Assembly (NCBI GenBank): GCA_964596685.1
Contig: CAZQVA010000015.1
Coordinates: forward strand, 1 to 49,667
Direction of reading: 5' to 3'
Length of the DNA: 49,667 bases
Source: CAZQVA01 sp964596685
Lineage (GTDB): Bacteria; Chlamydiota; Chlamydiia; Chlamydiales; VFKH01
Below the pieces are notes generated by a model. It saw nothing but the letters and a program-made list of their open reading frames with translations, was not told the origin of the DNA and did no database searches. Shown piece after piece: positions 8,482 through 16,593 of the stretch. The position numbers and the translations under genes are program-made. The stretch's first letter is position 1. Each line of letters opens with the position of its first letter.

Positions 8482-8516
8482 AAGAGATAGATAGGCGTGT
8501 ACTAAGGAGGAATCAT

Positions 8517-8684
8517 ATGTCACATGCAAAGCATCATTTAAAAGCATCTCGTCACGATTTAAAAAGCAAAAAAGGTGGCGTTAGTGAGTCTGAAGAAACT
8601 GTGAAGGCTACATCTGGAAAGTGTCCCCATTGCGGTTGTAAAAAATCAGACTGTCAATGCGGCAGCTCGTGCGGCTGTAAGTAA
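8517..8684 (+). CDS. 55-aa Cys-rich, His/Lys-rich protein, possibly metal-binding
   Basis: A small protein with a near-perfect ribosome binding site (AAGGAGG at 8504-8510). The first 33 residues are basic and His-containing (MSHAKHHLKASRHDLKSKKG). The C-terminal 20 residues hold seven cysteines in the pattern CPHCGC..DCQCGSSCGCK, like a zinc ribbon half or a metallothionein. No signal peptide is seen. I do not recognise a named family. The strong translation signal, own promoter candidate and following terminator say it is a real, well-expressed gene. Metal binding is inferred from Cys spacing only. Confidence 0.75.
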   Translation: MSHAKHHLKASRHDLKSKKGGVSESEETVKATSGKCPHCGCKKSDCQCGSSCGCK

Positions 8685-8725
8685 CACCGCCACATTAAGA
8701 TCAATCACCCTCCTGCAATAAACGT

Positions 8726-8749
8726 GAGGGTGAATCACCCTCTCTTTTT
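8726..8749 (+). terminator. Rho-independent terminator after the Cys-rich gene
   Basis: GAGGGTGA (8726-8733) and TCACCCTC (8735-8742) form a stem followed by CTTTTT. A second TCACCCTC lies upstream at 8705-8712 and could pair with the same GAGGGTGA instead. Confidence 0.6.
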
Positions 8750-8769
8750 AGCAAAAACCCCTAAATTGT

Positions 8770-8799
8770 TTGCAAAAAAAAAGCCTAGAGAGATATACT
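8770..8799 (+). promoter_or_regulatory. Promoter of tRNA-Val
   Basis: TTGCAA (8770-8775), an 18-base spacer and TATACT (8794-8799), about 15 bases upstream of the mature tRNA 5' end. Confidence 0.55.
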
Positions 8800-8814
8800 C
8801 TCTGGCAGGTTAAG

Positions 8815-8887
8815 GGGCGTATAGCTCAGTTGGTAGAGCGCTTGTCTTACACACAAGTGGTCATAGGTTCGAGTCCTTTTGCGCCCA
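8815..8887 (+). tRNA. tRNA-Val (anticodon TAC)
   Basis: A 73-nt cloverleaf. The acceptor stem pairs GGGCGTA with TGCGCCC (one G-T), D arm has AGCTCAGTTGGTAGAGC, the anticodon loop CTTACAC reads TAC, and the T arm has AGGTTCGAGTCCT. Discriminator A; no encoded CCA (TCA follows). Confidence 0.95.
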
Positions 8888-9061
8888 TCACCTTATGGAT
8901 TTTCTTTTAGTACTCACCTTACGAGCGGGGTTGCAAAGTATTTCAAAAGGGCCCGTGGAAGACACTGAATTCCACAGGGTATCTGAAAGACTGATGCCAA
9001 ACTGCTGGATTAGTTGAGTTAGTAGATATTCCTACCAGATACCACCTTATTTCGTCCGTTT

Positions 9062-9135
9062 GCGGGAGTAGTTCAATTGGTTAGAGCACTGGCTTGTCAC
9101 GCCAGAAGTTGCGGGTTCGAGTCCCGTCTCTCGCG
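9062..9135 (+). tRNA. tRNA-Asp (anticodon GTC)
   Basis: A 74-nt cloverleaf. Acceptor stem GCGGGAG pairs with CTCTCGC (one G-T), D arm AGTTCAATTGGTTAGAGCA, anticodon loop TTGTCAC between CTGGC and GCCAG, T arm with GGGTTCGAGTCCC, and discriminator G as expected for tRNA-Asp. The 174 bases between the two tRNAs hold no convincing gene, only a short hairpin (GTGGAA/TTCCAC near 8955-8975), and may be processed leader. Confidence 0.95.
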
Positions 9136-9180
9136 TTTTCATTTAATGTTTTTTTCTGGTCTCTCTAGAAGTAGGTTGAC

Positions 9181-10089
9181 ATGAAGGCTAAATCCACAAA
9201 AAGGTCGTTTGTCTCTTACTTCGTTACTTTTTTGTGGTTAGCAATCGGCTCTCTTTTAGCCGCCATCAGCGTTAAACTCATCTTAACCCCCAATAATTTG
9301 ATCGACGGTGGCGTTGTTGGTATCGCCATGATTGGTTCCTACCTTTTGGGACCTTCTACCCTAGCTTATCTCTATATTCTCCTTAACATTCCCTTCCTAT
9401 GGCTGGCCTATCGCTCAATTGGAAAGGTATTCGTTATTCAAATGTGTTTAGCAGCGGTCTTCTTTGCCATTTTCACCGTATTATTGGAGCAAGCGCCCCC
9501 CATCCGAGGCGACATGCTAGAGATCATCTTTCTAGGCGGCGTTATCCTAGGCGCTGGAGTAGGTTTAGTGATCCGCAAAGGGGCGTCCCTGGATGGAACA
9601 GAGATTTTAGCCATTCTCATCAACAAGAAGTATGGTTTTACCGTCGGCCAGGTCATTCTCTTTATTAACATCTTTATCTTTGCCGCTGCAGGTCTTATCT
9701 ACCAAGACTGGCATACAGCCCTGCAATCGCTCATGATTTATATTGTGGCGAGCAAAATTATGGATACGGTGATTGTCGGCCTTGAAGAAACAAAATCTGT
9801 AATCATCGTTTCTTCGCGTCCTAAACAGATTGCTACCTCAGTCATGAAAGAGCTCTCTCTCGGTCTAACAGTGCTTTATGGGCGTGGGGGCTATTCCAAT
9901 GCTGAGCAAGAAATTCTATATGTCATTGTTGAGCGTCTACAGCTTGCTGAATTAAAATCCATCGTCCACAGAGAAGATCCTGGTGCTTTCATCGCCATCG
10001 AAAACCTGCACGAAGTAATCAACGGACGTACTAATCCCCGCCAACTAGCTAAGCGTCGCAAATCCGCTCAAACGTCTGCGGCACATTAA
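9181..10089 (+). CDS. YitT-family integral membrane protein
   Basis: A 302-aa inner-membrane protein of the YitT/DUF161 family, which carries a cytoplasmic DUF2179 domain at the C-terminus. About five hydrophobic spans lie in residues 10-190 (for example near LAIGSLLAAISVKLILTPNN with the family LIDGGVVGIA motif, and ILGAGVGLVIRKGASLDGTE). The C-terminal domain is seen as LYGRGGYSNAEQEILYVIV followed by EDPGAFIAIENLHEVING. The family has no firmly assigned substrate. The 3' end overlaps the convergent folC gene by 41 bases. Confidence 0.88.
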   Translation: MKAKSTKRSFVSYFVTFLWLAIGSLLAAISVKLILTPNNLIDGGVVGIAMIGSYLLGPSTLAYLYILLNIPFLWLAYRSIGKVFVIQMCLAAVFFAIFTVLLEQAPPIRGDMLEIIFLGGVILGAGVGLVIRKGASLDGTEILAILINKKYGFTVGQVILFINIFIFAAAGLIYQDWHTALQSLMIYIVASKIMDTVIVGLEETKSVIIVSSRPKQIATSVMKELSLGLTVLYGRGGYSNAEQEILYVIVERLQLAELKSIVHREDPGAFIAIENLHEVINGRTNPRQLAKRRKSAQTSAAH

Positions 10090-11203
10090 CAGCGGCATAT
10101 TCCAAGTATTTTATCGCCTGCGCTGCAATCCAAAAACTTCCACACATAAGAATGGGGTGCCTTCTAGACAGGAGCGCTTTAAACTCTTCTAAAGTTGGAG
10201 CCTTCCTAAGAGCGGGAATCCATTCGACCATTTCTTCATAAGTCACCAAACTCTCACCCTCAAGCAGATAGATCGCTTCACATCGCTCACGTACAAATGC
10301 AGCGACCTCTTTCCAATCCTTATCCCTTTTCATCCCCAAAAGCAGTAATGGCCGCATTGTAAAATGCAAAGATGCAAAAAGAGCTTTAATCCCATGTAAA
10401 TTATGAGCTACATCGATCACACAACGTCCATCAGCCACTTGCATACATCGCCCCCATGGCCTATAACGAATAGCTTCTTGGATGATTTCTTGATCTACTT
10501 TTAGCACTTGCAGGACCTTAGCGGCAGTTGCACTGTTTTTAAAGTCAAAGGATAAAGCAGAAGTATCTGCATAATAGAGAGGAGCATTGAGCCTTGCAGC
10601 GTGTTTTTCAAAAACCTCTCGGCAAGAGATGTCGCGAGGAATCACCACGGGACAGCGACATTTAATAATACCCGCCTTTTCTGCAGCAATTTCTTCCAGC
10701 GTATTACCGAGCAGGTTTTGATGATCAAAACCAATCGATGTAATGACTGAGACAAGAGGCTCGATAATATTTGTATAATCCAGTCGCCCACCCACACCCA
10801 CCTCGATCACGGCAACATCCACTTGTGCCTCTCTAAAAACGCACAGGGCAGTGAGTGTCACCCATAAGGAGAAATTTAAACGCGGATCAAAGAGCCTCGT
10901 ACCCCAACTTTCTACAAGATCTTTATCTGCAAGCTGACCATTGATTTGGATGCGTTCATAACAAGAGAGCAGGTGAGGTGAAGTATAAAGCCCCACCTTT
11001 TTTCCCTGTTTTTCTAAAGCTACTGCAATTTTTGTAGAAACTGACCCCTTGCCATTGGTTCCAGCAACATGAATGGTAGGAAATGCGCGCTGCGGATCCC
11101 CCCAGTAACGCGCCAACTGTCTCATCAACTCGATATTAGAGCTTTTTTTACTGTTGAAAGATGCGCCATAATAATCAAATAGCTGCTGAAAGGAACTCTT
11201 CAT
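10049..11203 (-). CDS. folC: Bifunctional folylpolyglutamate / dihydrofolate synthase
   Basis: A Mur-ligase-fold enzyme that adds glutamate to dihydropteroate or folates. About 384 aa from ATG 11203. Motifs: the P-loop HVAGTNGKGSVSTKIA, YTSPHLLSCYERIQING, VIEVGVGGRLDYTN, SIGFDHQNLLG, EEIAAEKAGIIK and the C-terminal VIDVAHNLHGIKAL. The start at 11203 gives a typical N-terminus; an alternative ATG lies at 11227. It overlaps the upstream PHP gene by 29 bases, so both are probably on one transcript. It is convergent with yitT. Confidence 0.92.
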   Translation of the reverse strand: MKSSFQQLFDYYGASFNSKKSSNIELMRQLARYWGDPQRAFPTIHVAGTNGKGSVSTKIAVALEKQGKKVGLYTSPHLLSCYERIQINGQLADKDLVESWGTRLFDPRLNFSLWVTLTALCVFREAQVDVAVIEVGVGGRLDYTNIIEPLVSVITSIGFDHQNLLGNTLEEIAAEKAGIIKCRCPVVIPRDISCREVFEKHAARLNAPLYYADTSALSFDFKNSATAAKVLQVLKVDQEIIQEAIRYRPWGRCMQVADGRCVIDVAHNLHGIKALFASLHFTMRPLLLLGMKRDKDWKEVAAFVRERCEAIYLLEGESLVTYEEMVEWIPALRKAPTLEEFKALLSRRHPILMCGSFWIAAQAIKYLEYAAVNVPQTFERICDA

Positions 11204-12041
11204 AACGGATGCGTTCTTGCTCTGCATGATTTAAAAGCATCAAAGTTGTCTCTACTGGAGCAAAAGATGATCCGAGATAGCTATTATGTTTTTGGGGGCC
11301 ATGAAAATCGGAACCGCCCGTCATGAACCACCCCTTTTTATCGGCGATCTTCATCCACCGCTCATTTTGCTCTTGCAGGTAGCGACCATAAAAAACTTCA
11401 ATTCCATCAAATGGCATATGGAGCAGGCTTTGAATCAAGCGCTCTTCATAAACGAGGTGAGGATGAGCAATCACCGCCTTGGCGCCTGCTTGCTGAATCC
11501 ACTCAATGGTCTCTTCCACTGAAAATGCCTCTCCTAAATCAAAGGCGGGCTTACCCTCCCCTAGATAACATTGAAAAGCCTCTTGCATGGAATTGACATA
11601 TCCTTTATGGACAAGGGCTTGAGCAATATGTGGACGACCAATGGAATAAGGATGGAGACCTAAATCCTCCTCTGTGATTAATATCCCCAGTTTCTTTAGT
11701 TTTGCCAAAATGCGCTCATTGCGATCTGTGCGACGCTCGGCATGCTTTTTGCATAACTGACGAATCGTGTCATTCTTAGGATAAAAGCCGTAGGCAAGTA
11801 CATGTACGGAATGATTTAGAGATTGGGCTGAAAATTCGACGCCAGGAAGTATCTTAAGACCAAAATTGATATTGGGGTCAAAAAGGGTGTCATAGGCAGC
11901 TATGGTATCGTGGTCTGTGATGGAAATAGCTTGCAGCCCTTCTTGGCGTGCAAGCTCACATACCTGCTGGCAATTTAAGGAACCATCAGAACAGTCTGTA
12001 TGAATATGCAAGTCTGCACGCAATTCCTCAAAAGTCCGCAT
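11175..12041 (-). CDS. PHP-domain phosphoesterase (YciV/RNase AM-like)
   Basis: A 288-aa metal-dependent phosphoesterase of the PHP superfamily. The first metal motif DLHIHTDCSDG is followed by ISITDHDT, LPGVEFSAQ, RPHIAQALV, AKAVIAHPHL and SDFHG, a complete PHP set. The arrangement resembles the YciV/TrpH group, whose studied members hydrolyse 3',5'-nucleoside bisphosphates and trim RNA 5' ends. Substrate here is inferred. I chose ATG 12041 because GGAG lies five bases upstream; two in-frame GTG codons precede it. Confidence 0.88.
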   Translation of the reverse strand: MRTFEELRADLHIHTDCSDGSLNCQQVCELARQEGLQAISITDHDTIAAYDTLFDPNINFGLKILPGVEFSAQSLNHSVHVLAYGFYPKNDTIRQLCKKHAERRTDRNERILAKLKKLGILITEEDLGLHPYSIGRPHIAQALVHKGYVNSMQEAFQCYLGEGKPAFDLGEAFSVEETIEWIQQAGAKAVIAHPHLVYEERLIQSLLHMPFDGIEVFYGRYLQEQNERWMKIADKKGWFMTGGSDFHGPQKHNSYLGSSFAPVETTLMLLNHAEQERIRYEEFLSAAI

Positions 12042-12070
12042 CACCACTCCGATCTTGGGATAAAGAGTTC

Positions 12071-12076
12071 ATTATA
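12071..12076 (-). promoter_or_regulatory. Candidate -10 element for the PHP-folC operon
   Basis: TATAAT on the minus strand, 30 bases upstream of the PHP start. A matching -35 is poor (TGATTT about 18 bases further). Likely transcription start near 12064. Confidence 0.35.
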
Positions 12077-12108
12077 AACGATTAGGTATTTTCTAAATCA
12101 CAGGAAAA

Positions 12109-12174
12109 TATACCCATTCCACTTGAAGAATTGGTTTTAGGCCAAAAGAAAAAACTTCAAGTGGAATGGGTATA
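12109..12174. repeat. Dispersed inverted repeat, copy B (short hairpin form)
   Basis: Two perfect 20-base inverted arms, 12109-12128 and 12155-12174, around a 26-base loop. The left arm continues into AATTGGTTTTAG, so it carries the same 32-base unit as copy A (3932-4099) with a few substitutions, while the right arm is shortened to 20 bases. It lies after the stop of the minus-strand gene at 12200 and may also act as its terminator hairpin. Confidence 0.75.
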
Positions 12175-12199
12175 CCAGCGGCAATGCAACATTTGCTCT

Positions 12200-12634
12200 T
12201 TATGCAGATCTCAACCAGGAGAACCACCCGCTAGGCGTTTGTGCAACTGAAGGCTCTACTAACACACCTTCCTCATCGTGACTCTGTAGGCCCGTTACCT
12301 GCGCCTGGTACAGCCCTTCTAACGCAACACTTTTTTTCATCAGCTCACTGCTTCTCTCTTTGCAAAAAGCCTTTAAATCAGTCAGTTCCTTAATAAGCTG
12401 ATCGATTGCATGCTCTGGTGAATTTTCTGCTAATTCTTTTAATTGCTGAACTCTGCCCGTCATCGCACAAAAAGCTTGATCACTCTCTTTGATCTCTCCC
12501 CCTTTGCCGACGCGTTCCTGATAGGCTTTAGTCATTTTTTCAGTTTTAAGAGCTGCTAAAGATCTCTTCGACCACTCTTCGACATGATTGAAAAGGGACA
12601 ATGCACTGATTCTAATCTCAGTAATACCAGACAT
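12200..12634 (-). CDS. Small hypothetical protein, alpha-helical
   Basis: A 144-aa protein that I do not recognise. It looks helical and charged (for example ITELIKELTDL-like heptads in residues 75-100: IDQLIKELTDLKAFCKERSS), with Trp-rich ending GWFSWLRSA. There is no signal peptide or membrane span. An AAGG site lies about 9 bases before the ATG. It stands alone between holB and the PHP gene. Possible chaperone-like or effector-like helical protein; this is a guess. Confidence 0.6.
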   Translation of the reverse strand: MSGITEIRISALSLFNHVEEWSKRSLAALKTEKMTKAYQERVGKGGEIKESDQAFCAMTGRVQQLKELAENSPEHAIDQLIKELTDLKAFCKERSSELMKKSVALEGLYQAQVTGLQSHDEEGVLVEPSVAQTPSGWFSWLRSA

Positions 12635-12719
12635 GATTTTTTCCTTTTTTTTGATTGATAATGGGTGCTCAAGCTAAAAATAAGAAAATGACGTATTTTA
12701 TGTAAAGATTTTTTTAAGA

Positions 12720-13481
12720 TTAGCCGAATATAGCTAAAAAGAGCCCCTCAAGAGAAGCCGTGACAGAAGAAGATCTCTCAAAAAGAACTTTGAATTCAAG
12801 AACAAGTTGCCAAGCGCGCTCGTAGTATTCTGGCTGATCAAGAGCCCATCGCTCGCGACTAAGGCGCAATAACTCCTCCAAAAAAAGGGGCATCAAAGCG
12901 CGATCAAGCTGTTTACCCATCCACTGCGCACACTGAATAAGGGCGTGATGTGACCAGCTCTCTCCCTCCTTGACAAGGCTTTTCAACTGTTGCATGAGTT
13001 CTAAAGGTAAAAGATCCCCACTTGCCGCACCATTAAATGCGATCTGCACAGCTCTTGACAGAAGTGTAGGAAGAATGAATGCAGAAGCTGGCGTCCGTAA
13101 AATGAGAACCACAGAACAGATCGGCTCTTCCAAGATTTTCAAAAGCATGTTACTTGCAATTGGCGACAACAGATGTCCTTCATTGAGAACACATACCTTG
13201 TAAGCACCTAGCCCAGGCGGTGTTTTCAGCTGTGAGCGCACCTGTTGAATCTCTTCTACCGTATAGGCTGCTCCTTGAGGCGAAAAATATAACACATCAA
13301 AAGCTCGATTTTCTTTCGCGACAAGTTGCTCAATAAAGTAGGTGCTCATCTCTTGCGTATGCTCAGATGCGCCAATAAAGAGGTAAAAGGGGGCGATACT
13401 CTTTTGTTGCAGTTGATTGTCAAACCAGTTTTTTATTTGACTATTCTGCGCATTGATCAATTCTTGAGAGCTTGATGCCAT
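12720..13481 (-). CDS. holB: DNA polymerase III delta' subunit-like protein
   Basis: A 253-aa clamp-loader-type protein. Matching features are FYLFIGASEHTQ, EIQQVRSQLKTPPGLGAYKV, the sensor-like LLKILEEP and LPTLLSRAVQI. The Walker A motif is missing (GASEHTQ in its place), which is also true of delta' subunits that do not hydrolyse ATP. It is the last gene of a block with tmk, gyrA, gyrB and a DUF721 gene, the same order as Chlamydia trachomatis CT187-CT191. It overlaps tmk by 25 bases. Confidence 0.85.
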   Translation of the reverse strand: MASSSQELINAQNSQIKNWFDNQLQQKSIAPFYLFIGASEHTQEMSTYFIEQLVAKENRAFDVLYFSPQGAAYTVEEIQQVRSQLKTPPGLGAYKVCVLNEGHLLSPIASNMLLKILEEPICSVVLILRTPASAFILPTLLSRAVQIAFNGAASGDLLPLELMQQLKSLVKEGESWSHHALIQCAQWMGKQLDRALMPLFLEELLRLSRERWALDQPEYYERAWQLVLEFKVLFERSSSVTASLEGLFLAIFG

Positions 13482-14086
13482 TGCAATACTTTTTTAGCTT
13501 CACTAAGGATCTTATCAGGCGACTCTGTAGCGTCGAGGACGACGATACGCTCTGAATCACTAGCCGCTGCCGTTAAAAAGGCTTGGCGGACTGTTTCGTG
13601 GAATTGCACCGAGGCAGCATCGAAACGATTATCCTTGCCGCGCGCCCGGGCGCGTTTCAACCCAATCTCAACGGGCAGGTCGAGTAAAAAAGTCAAAGAC
13701 GGATGCAGCTGATGCGAGGCAAAAAGTGACATCTCTTTGACAAGCTCGTAAGGCAAACCGCGCGCAGCCACCTGGTAAGCGATGGTCGAATCAATAAAGC
13801 GGTCGCAAATCACCACTTTTCCGGCGTGCAAGGCGGGTTTTATCAATTGATGGACATGCTGAGCACGCGCAGCTAAAAAAAGAAGCACTTCGCTTTCTAT
13901 CGCCAATGCCTCTTTGTCCTGATCGAGGAGCCAATGACGAATTTGTTCCGCCAAAAGGCATCCTCCAGGCTCACGCGTCACGACTACTTCATAGCCCTCT
14001 TCTCGCAAAGCATCCTGCAGGGACATCGCGAGAGTCGTTTTACCTGCACCCTCTCCCCCTTCTAAAGTAATAAAGCGCTGAGTCAT
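13457..14086 (-). CDS. tmk: Thymidylate kinase
   Basis: A 209-aa P-loop kinase that converts dTMP to dTDP. It shows the Walker A motif LEGGEGAGKTTLA, the TREPGG motif that binds dTMP, the DRFIDSTIAYQ motif and a basic LID region RARARGKDNRFD. Length is normal. The start ATG overlaps the gyrA stop (ATGA), so translation is probably coupled. Confidence 0.95.
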   Translation of the reverse strand: MTQRFITLEGGEGAGKTTLAMSLQDALREEGYEVVVTREPGGCLLAEQIRHWLLDQDKEALAIESEVLLFLAARAQHVHQLIKPALHAGKVVICDRFIDSTIAYQVAARGLPYELVKEMSLFASHQLHPSLTFLLDLPVEIGLKRARARGKDNRFDAASVQFHETVRQAFLTAAASDSERIVVLDATESPDKILSEAKKVLQWHQALKN

Positions 14087-16575
14087 TCGCTCTCTGCCAC
14101 GATTTCAACAGGAGGCAACGGTTGTTCTTTGGTATCTTCATCAGCCTCATTGTCAGCAATTTTTTGGAAGACTAGCACATGGTCACCAGAGGATAGTTGA
14201 ATTAACTTTACCCCTTGTGTCGAGCGCCCAATGATGCGTAAATCGCGCATCGAAATGCGCACCGTCTGTCCTTGATGTGACATCAATAAGACGCTATCTT
14301 CATCGACAACTCTCACTGCTCCCACAACACATCCATTGCGCTCACTTGTCACAATAGAGCGCACTCCACTGCTACCGCGATTTGTTTGACGATACTCACT
14401 CACCAAGGAGCGTTTACCAAAGCCATTTTCACATACGACGAGCACGTTATCATCTGGTTGCACGACTTGTGCTGCAACGACAGCATCATCTTCAGCTTTT
14501 AGGCGCACGCCGATTACACCACGTGCAACGCGACCCATAGGGCGCACCTGAGCTTCATCAAAACGCACTGCCATTCCTTGACGCGTAAAGAGCATGACCT
14601 GATCAGAGGGACGCACGAGATGTGCAGCAATGAGCTCATCCCCTTCATCGATGACCAAGGCATTGACTCCCTTTTTTCTAGGGTGGCTAAATGCAATGAG
14701 CTCTGTTTTCTTTACAATTCCTTGGCGCGTGGTCATCAAGACAAAGGATTCAGCGTCAAATGCGGGAACACATAAAATCTTAGCGATTTTTTCGCCCTCT
14801 TGAAATCCTTCCAACATGCTAATAATCGGTTTACCTTTCGCCCTGCGACTGCCTTCTGGCACTTGCCATACTTTAAGCCAGTAACATCTACCTTTTTCTG
14901 TAAAGATGAGTAGCATCTGATGCATTGAAGTGGAGTACAGATCCTTCACTGAATCGCCCTCTTTGCGGCCTTCAAAACCCATTACACCTTGACCGCCGCG
15001 ACGCTGCTCTCTAAAGGTTTCCACAGGCATACGCTTGATGTAGTCATCAGAGGAGATCGTTAAGATCATGGGTTCATCTGCAATGAGGTCTTCGACGGAC
15101 ATATCATCTTCAGCTGGCTGAATCTGAGAGCGTCTTCCACTTGGATGATTCTTTTCCATCTCTTGTAATTCGGTGCGAATAATGCTGCGCACTAGTTCTT
15201 CACTTGCAAGGATTGATTGTAGCTCTGCAATTTTATTGAGCAACTCTTTGTGCTCTTCTTCAATCTTACCTTGCTCGAGAGCTGTTAATTGGTAGAGGCG
15301 GAGCTCTAAAACAGCAAGCGCTTGGCGCTGCGACAGGTCAATTGCTTGTATAAGTGAATCTTTAGCCTGTTCGCGATCCGTACTTTGACGAATAATCGCA
15401 ATCACGCGATCTAATTGGCCAACAGCCTTTAAAAAGCCCTCTAAAATATGCGCCCGAGCTTGTGCTTTAGCTAACTCAAAACGTGTGCGACGGCGAATCA
15501 CTTCAATGCGGTGAGTGATCCAGCATTGAATCATTTGACGCACATTCATCACTTTCGGCATACCCTTATCAAGGGCGAGCATATTACAGCCAAAAGTTGT
15601 CTGCATATCGGTGTATTTGAAAAGTTGGTTAGCGATCACATCGCCCACTTCCCCGCGCTTTAACTCAAAAACAATGCGCATTCCGTCTTTATCTGATTCA
15701 TCGCGTACATCAGAAATGCCTGTGATCTCTTTGTTGTTTACAAGATCAGCTACATGTTCGACAAGACGCGCTTTGTTCACGAGATAAGGCAGCTCTGTCA
15801 CAATGATGCGCGTCTTTTCACCCTCTTCTACACTATGCACAGCACGCATGTAGACTTTTCCACGCCCCGTCTCATAGGCGTCTTTAATCCCTTTTTGACC
15901 ACAGATAATACCACCTGTTGGAAAATCAGGACCTGGCATCACAGACATAATTTCTTCAATAGAAACAAGAGGATTATCGAGTACTAGAAGAGTCGCCTGA
16001 ACCAGTTCTTTAAAATTATGGGGAGGAATATTGGTCGCCATCCCGACAGCAATGCCGGAAGAGCCATTGCAAAGAAGATTAGGGAATTTGGAGGGAAAAA
16101 CTGTCGGCTCCATTTTCGTGTCATCATAGTTGGGCACGTGATCGACAGTATCTTTATCGAGATCTTCCATCAACTGCATGGCAGCTGCCGTCATACGTGC
16201 TTCCGTGTAACGCATCGCCGCTGCAGGGTCGCCGTCAATCGACCCAAAGTTACCTTGCCCGTCAATCAGGCAATAACGCATGTTCCAACTTTGTGCTAAA
16301 CGAACGAGCGTTGGATAGATGACTGTTTCACCATGTGGATGGAAATCCCCGGAAGTATCCCCGCAAATCTTGGCGCACTTTCTGTGCTTGGCCCCAGGCG
16401 ATAAATGCAGCGCGCGCATCGCATAGAGAATACGGCGTTGAGATGGCTTAAGTCCATCTCTGGCATCTGGTAGAGCTCTTGAAATAATGACAGATAGGGA
16501 ATAGCGCAAATAGCTTTCCTTCATCTCCTCTTCAACATTGCGAGCGACGATCTGGATATGAGGTGTGTCGGACAT
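14083..16575 (-). CDS. gyrA: DNA gyrase subunit A
   Basis: An 830-aa type IIA topoisomerase subunit that breaks and rejoins DNA. It contains RALPDARDGLKPSQRRILYAM, the active-site Tyr in AAAMRYTEARM, and six C-terminal beta-propeller repeats that include the GyrA-box region EQRRGGQGVMGFE. The quinolone-determining region reads HPHGETVIYPT, so the positions equal to E. coli Ser83 and Asp87 are Thr84 and Pro88 here. ATG 16575 has GGGAAAG upstream and is preferred over the in-frame TTG at 16587. It follows gyrB with an 18-base gap. Confidence 0.96.
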   Translation of the reverse strand: MSDTPHIQIVARNVEEEMKESYLRYSLSVIISRALPDARDGLKPSQRRILYAMRALHLSPGAKHRKCAKICGDTSGDFHPHGETVIYPTLVRLAQSWNMRYCLIDGQGNFGSIDGDPAAAMRYTEARMTAAAMQLMEDLDKDTVDHVPNYDDTKMEPTVFPSKFPNLLCNGSSGIAVGMATNIPPHNFKELVQATLLVLDNPLVSIEEIMSVMPGPDFPTGGIICGQKGIKDAYETGRGKVYMRAVHSVEEGEKTRIIVTELPYLVNKARLVEHVADLVNNKEITGISDVRDESDKDGMRIVFELKRGEVGDVIANQLFKYTDMQTTFGCNMLALDKGMPKVMNVRQMIQCWITHRIEVIRRRTRFELAKAQARAHILEGFLKAVGQLDRVIAIIRQSTDREQAKDSLIQAIDLSQRQALAVLELRLYQLTALEQGKIEEEHKELLNKIAELQSILASEELVRSIIRTELQEMEKNHPSGRRSQIQPAEDDMSVEDLIADEPMILTISSDDYIKRMPVETFREQRRGGQGVMGFEGRKEGDSVKDLYSTSMHQMLLIFTEKGRCYWLKVWQVPEGSRRAKGKPIISMLEGFQEGEKIAKILCVPAFDAESFVLMTTRQGIVKKTELIAFSHPRKKGVNALVIDEGDELIAAHLVRPSDQVMLFTRQGMAVRFDEAQVRPMGRVARGVIGVRLKAEDDAVVAAQVVQPDDNVLVVCENGFGKRSLVSEYRQTNRGSSGVRSIVTSERNGCVVGAVRVVDEDSVLLMSHQGQTVRISMRDLRIIGRSTQGVKLIQLSSGDHVLVFQKIADNEADEDTKEQPLPPVEIVAESE

Positions 16576-16593
16576 GATCTTTCCCAAATGAAA

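Noticed and set aside
8888..9061. Small RNA gene between the two tRNAs
   Set aside because: Only a 6-bp hairpin is seen, with no terminator or promoter of its own; it is more likely a processed tRNA spacer.
10049..11227. Longer folC start at 11227
   Set aside because: It adds eight residues inside the PHP gene and has no better ribosome binding site; ATG 11203 fits the family N-terminus.
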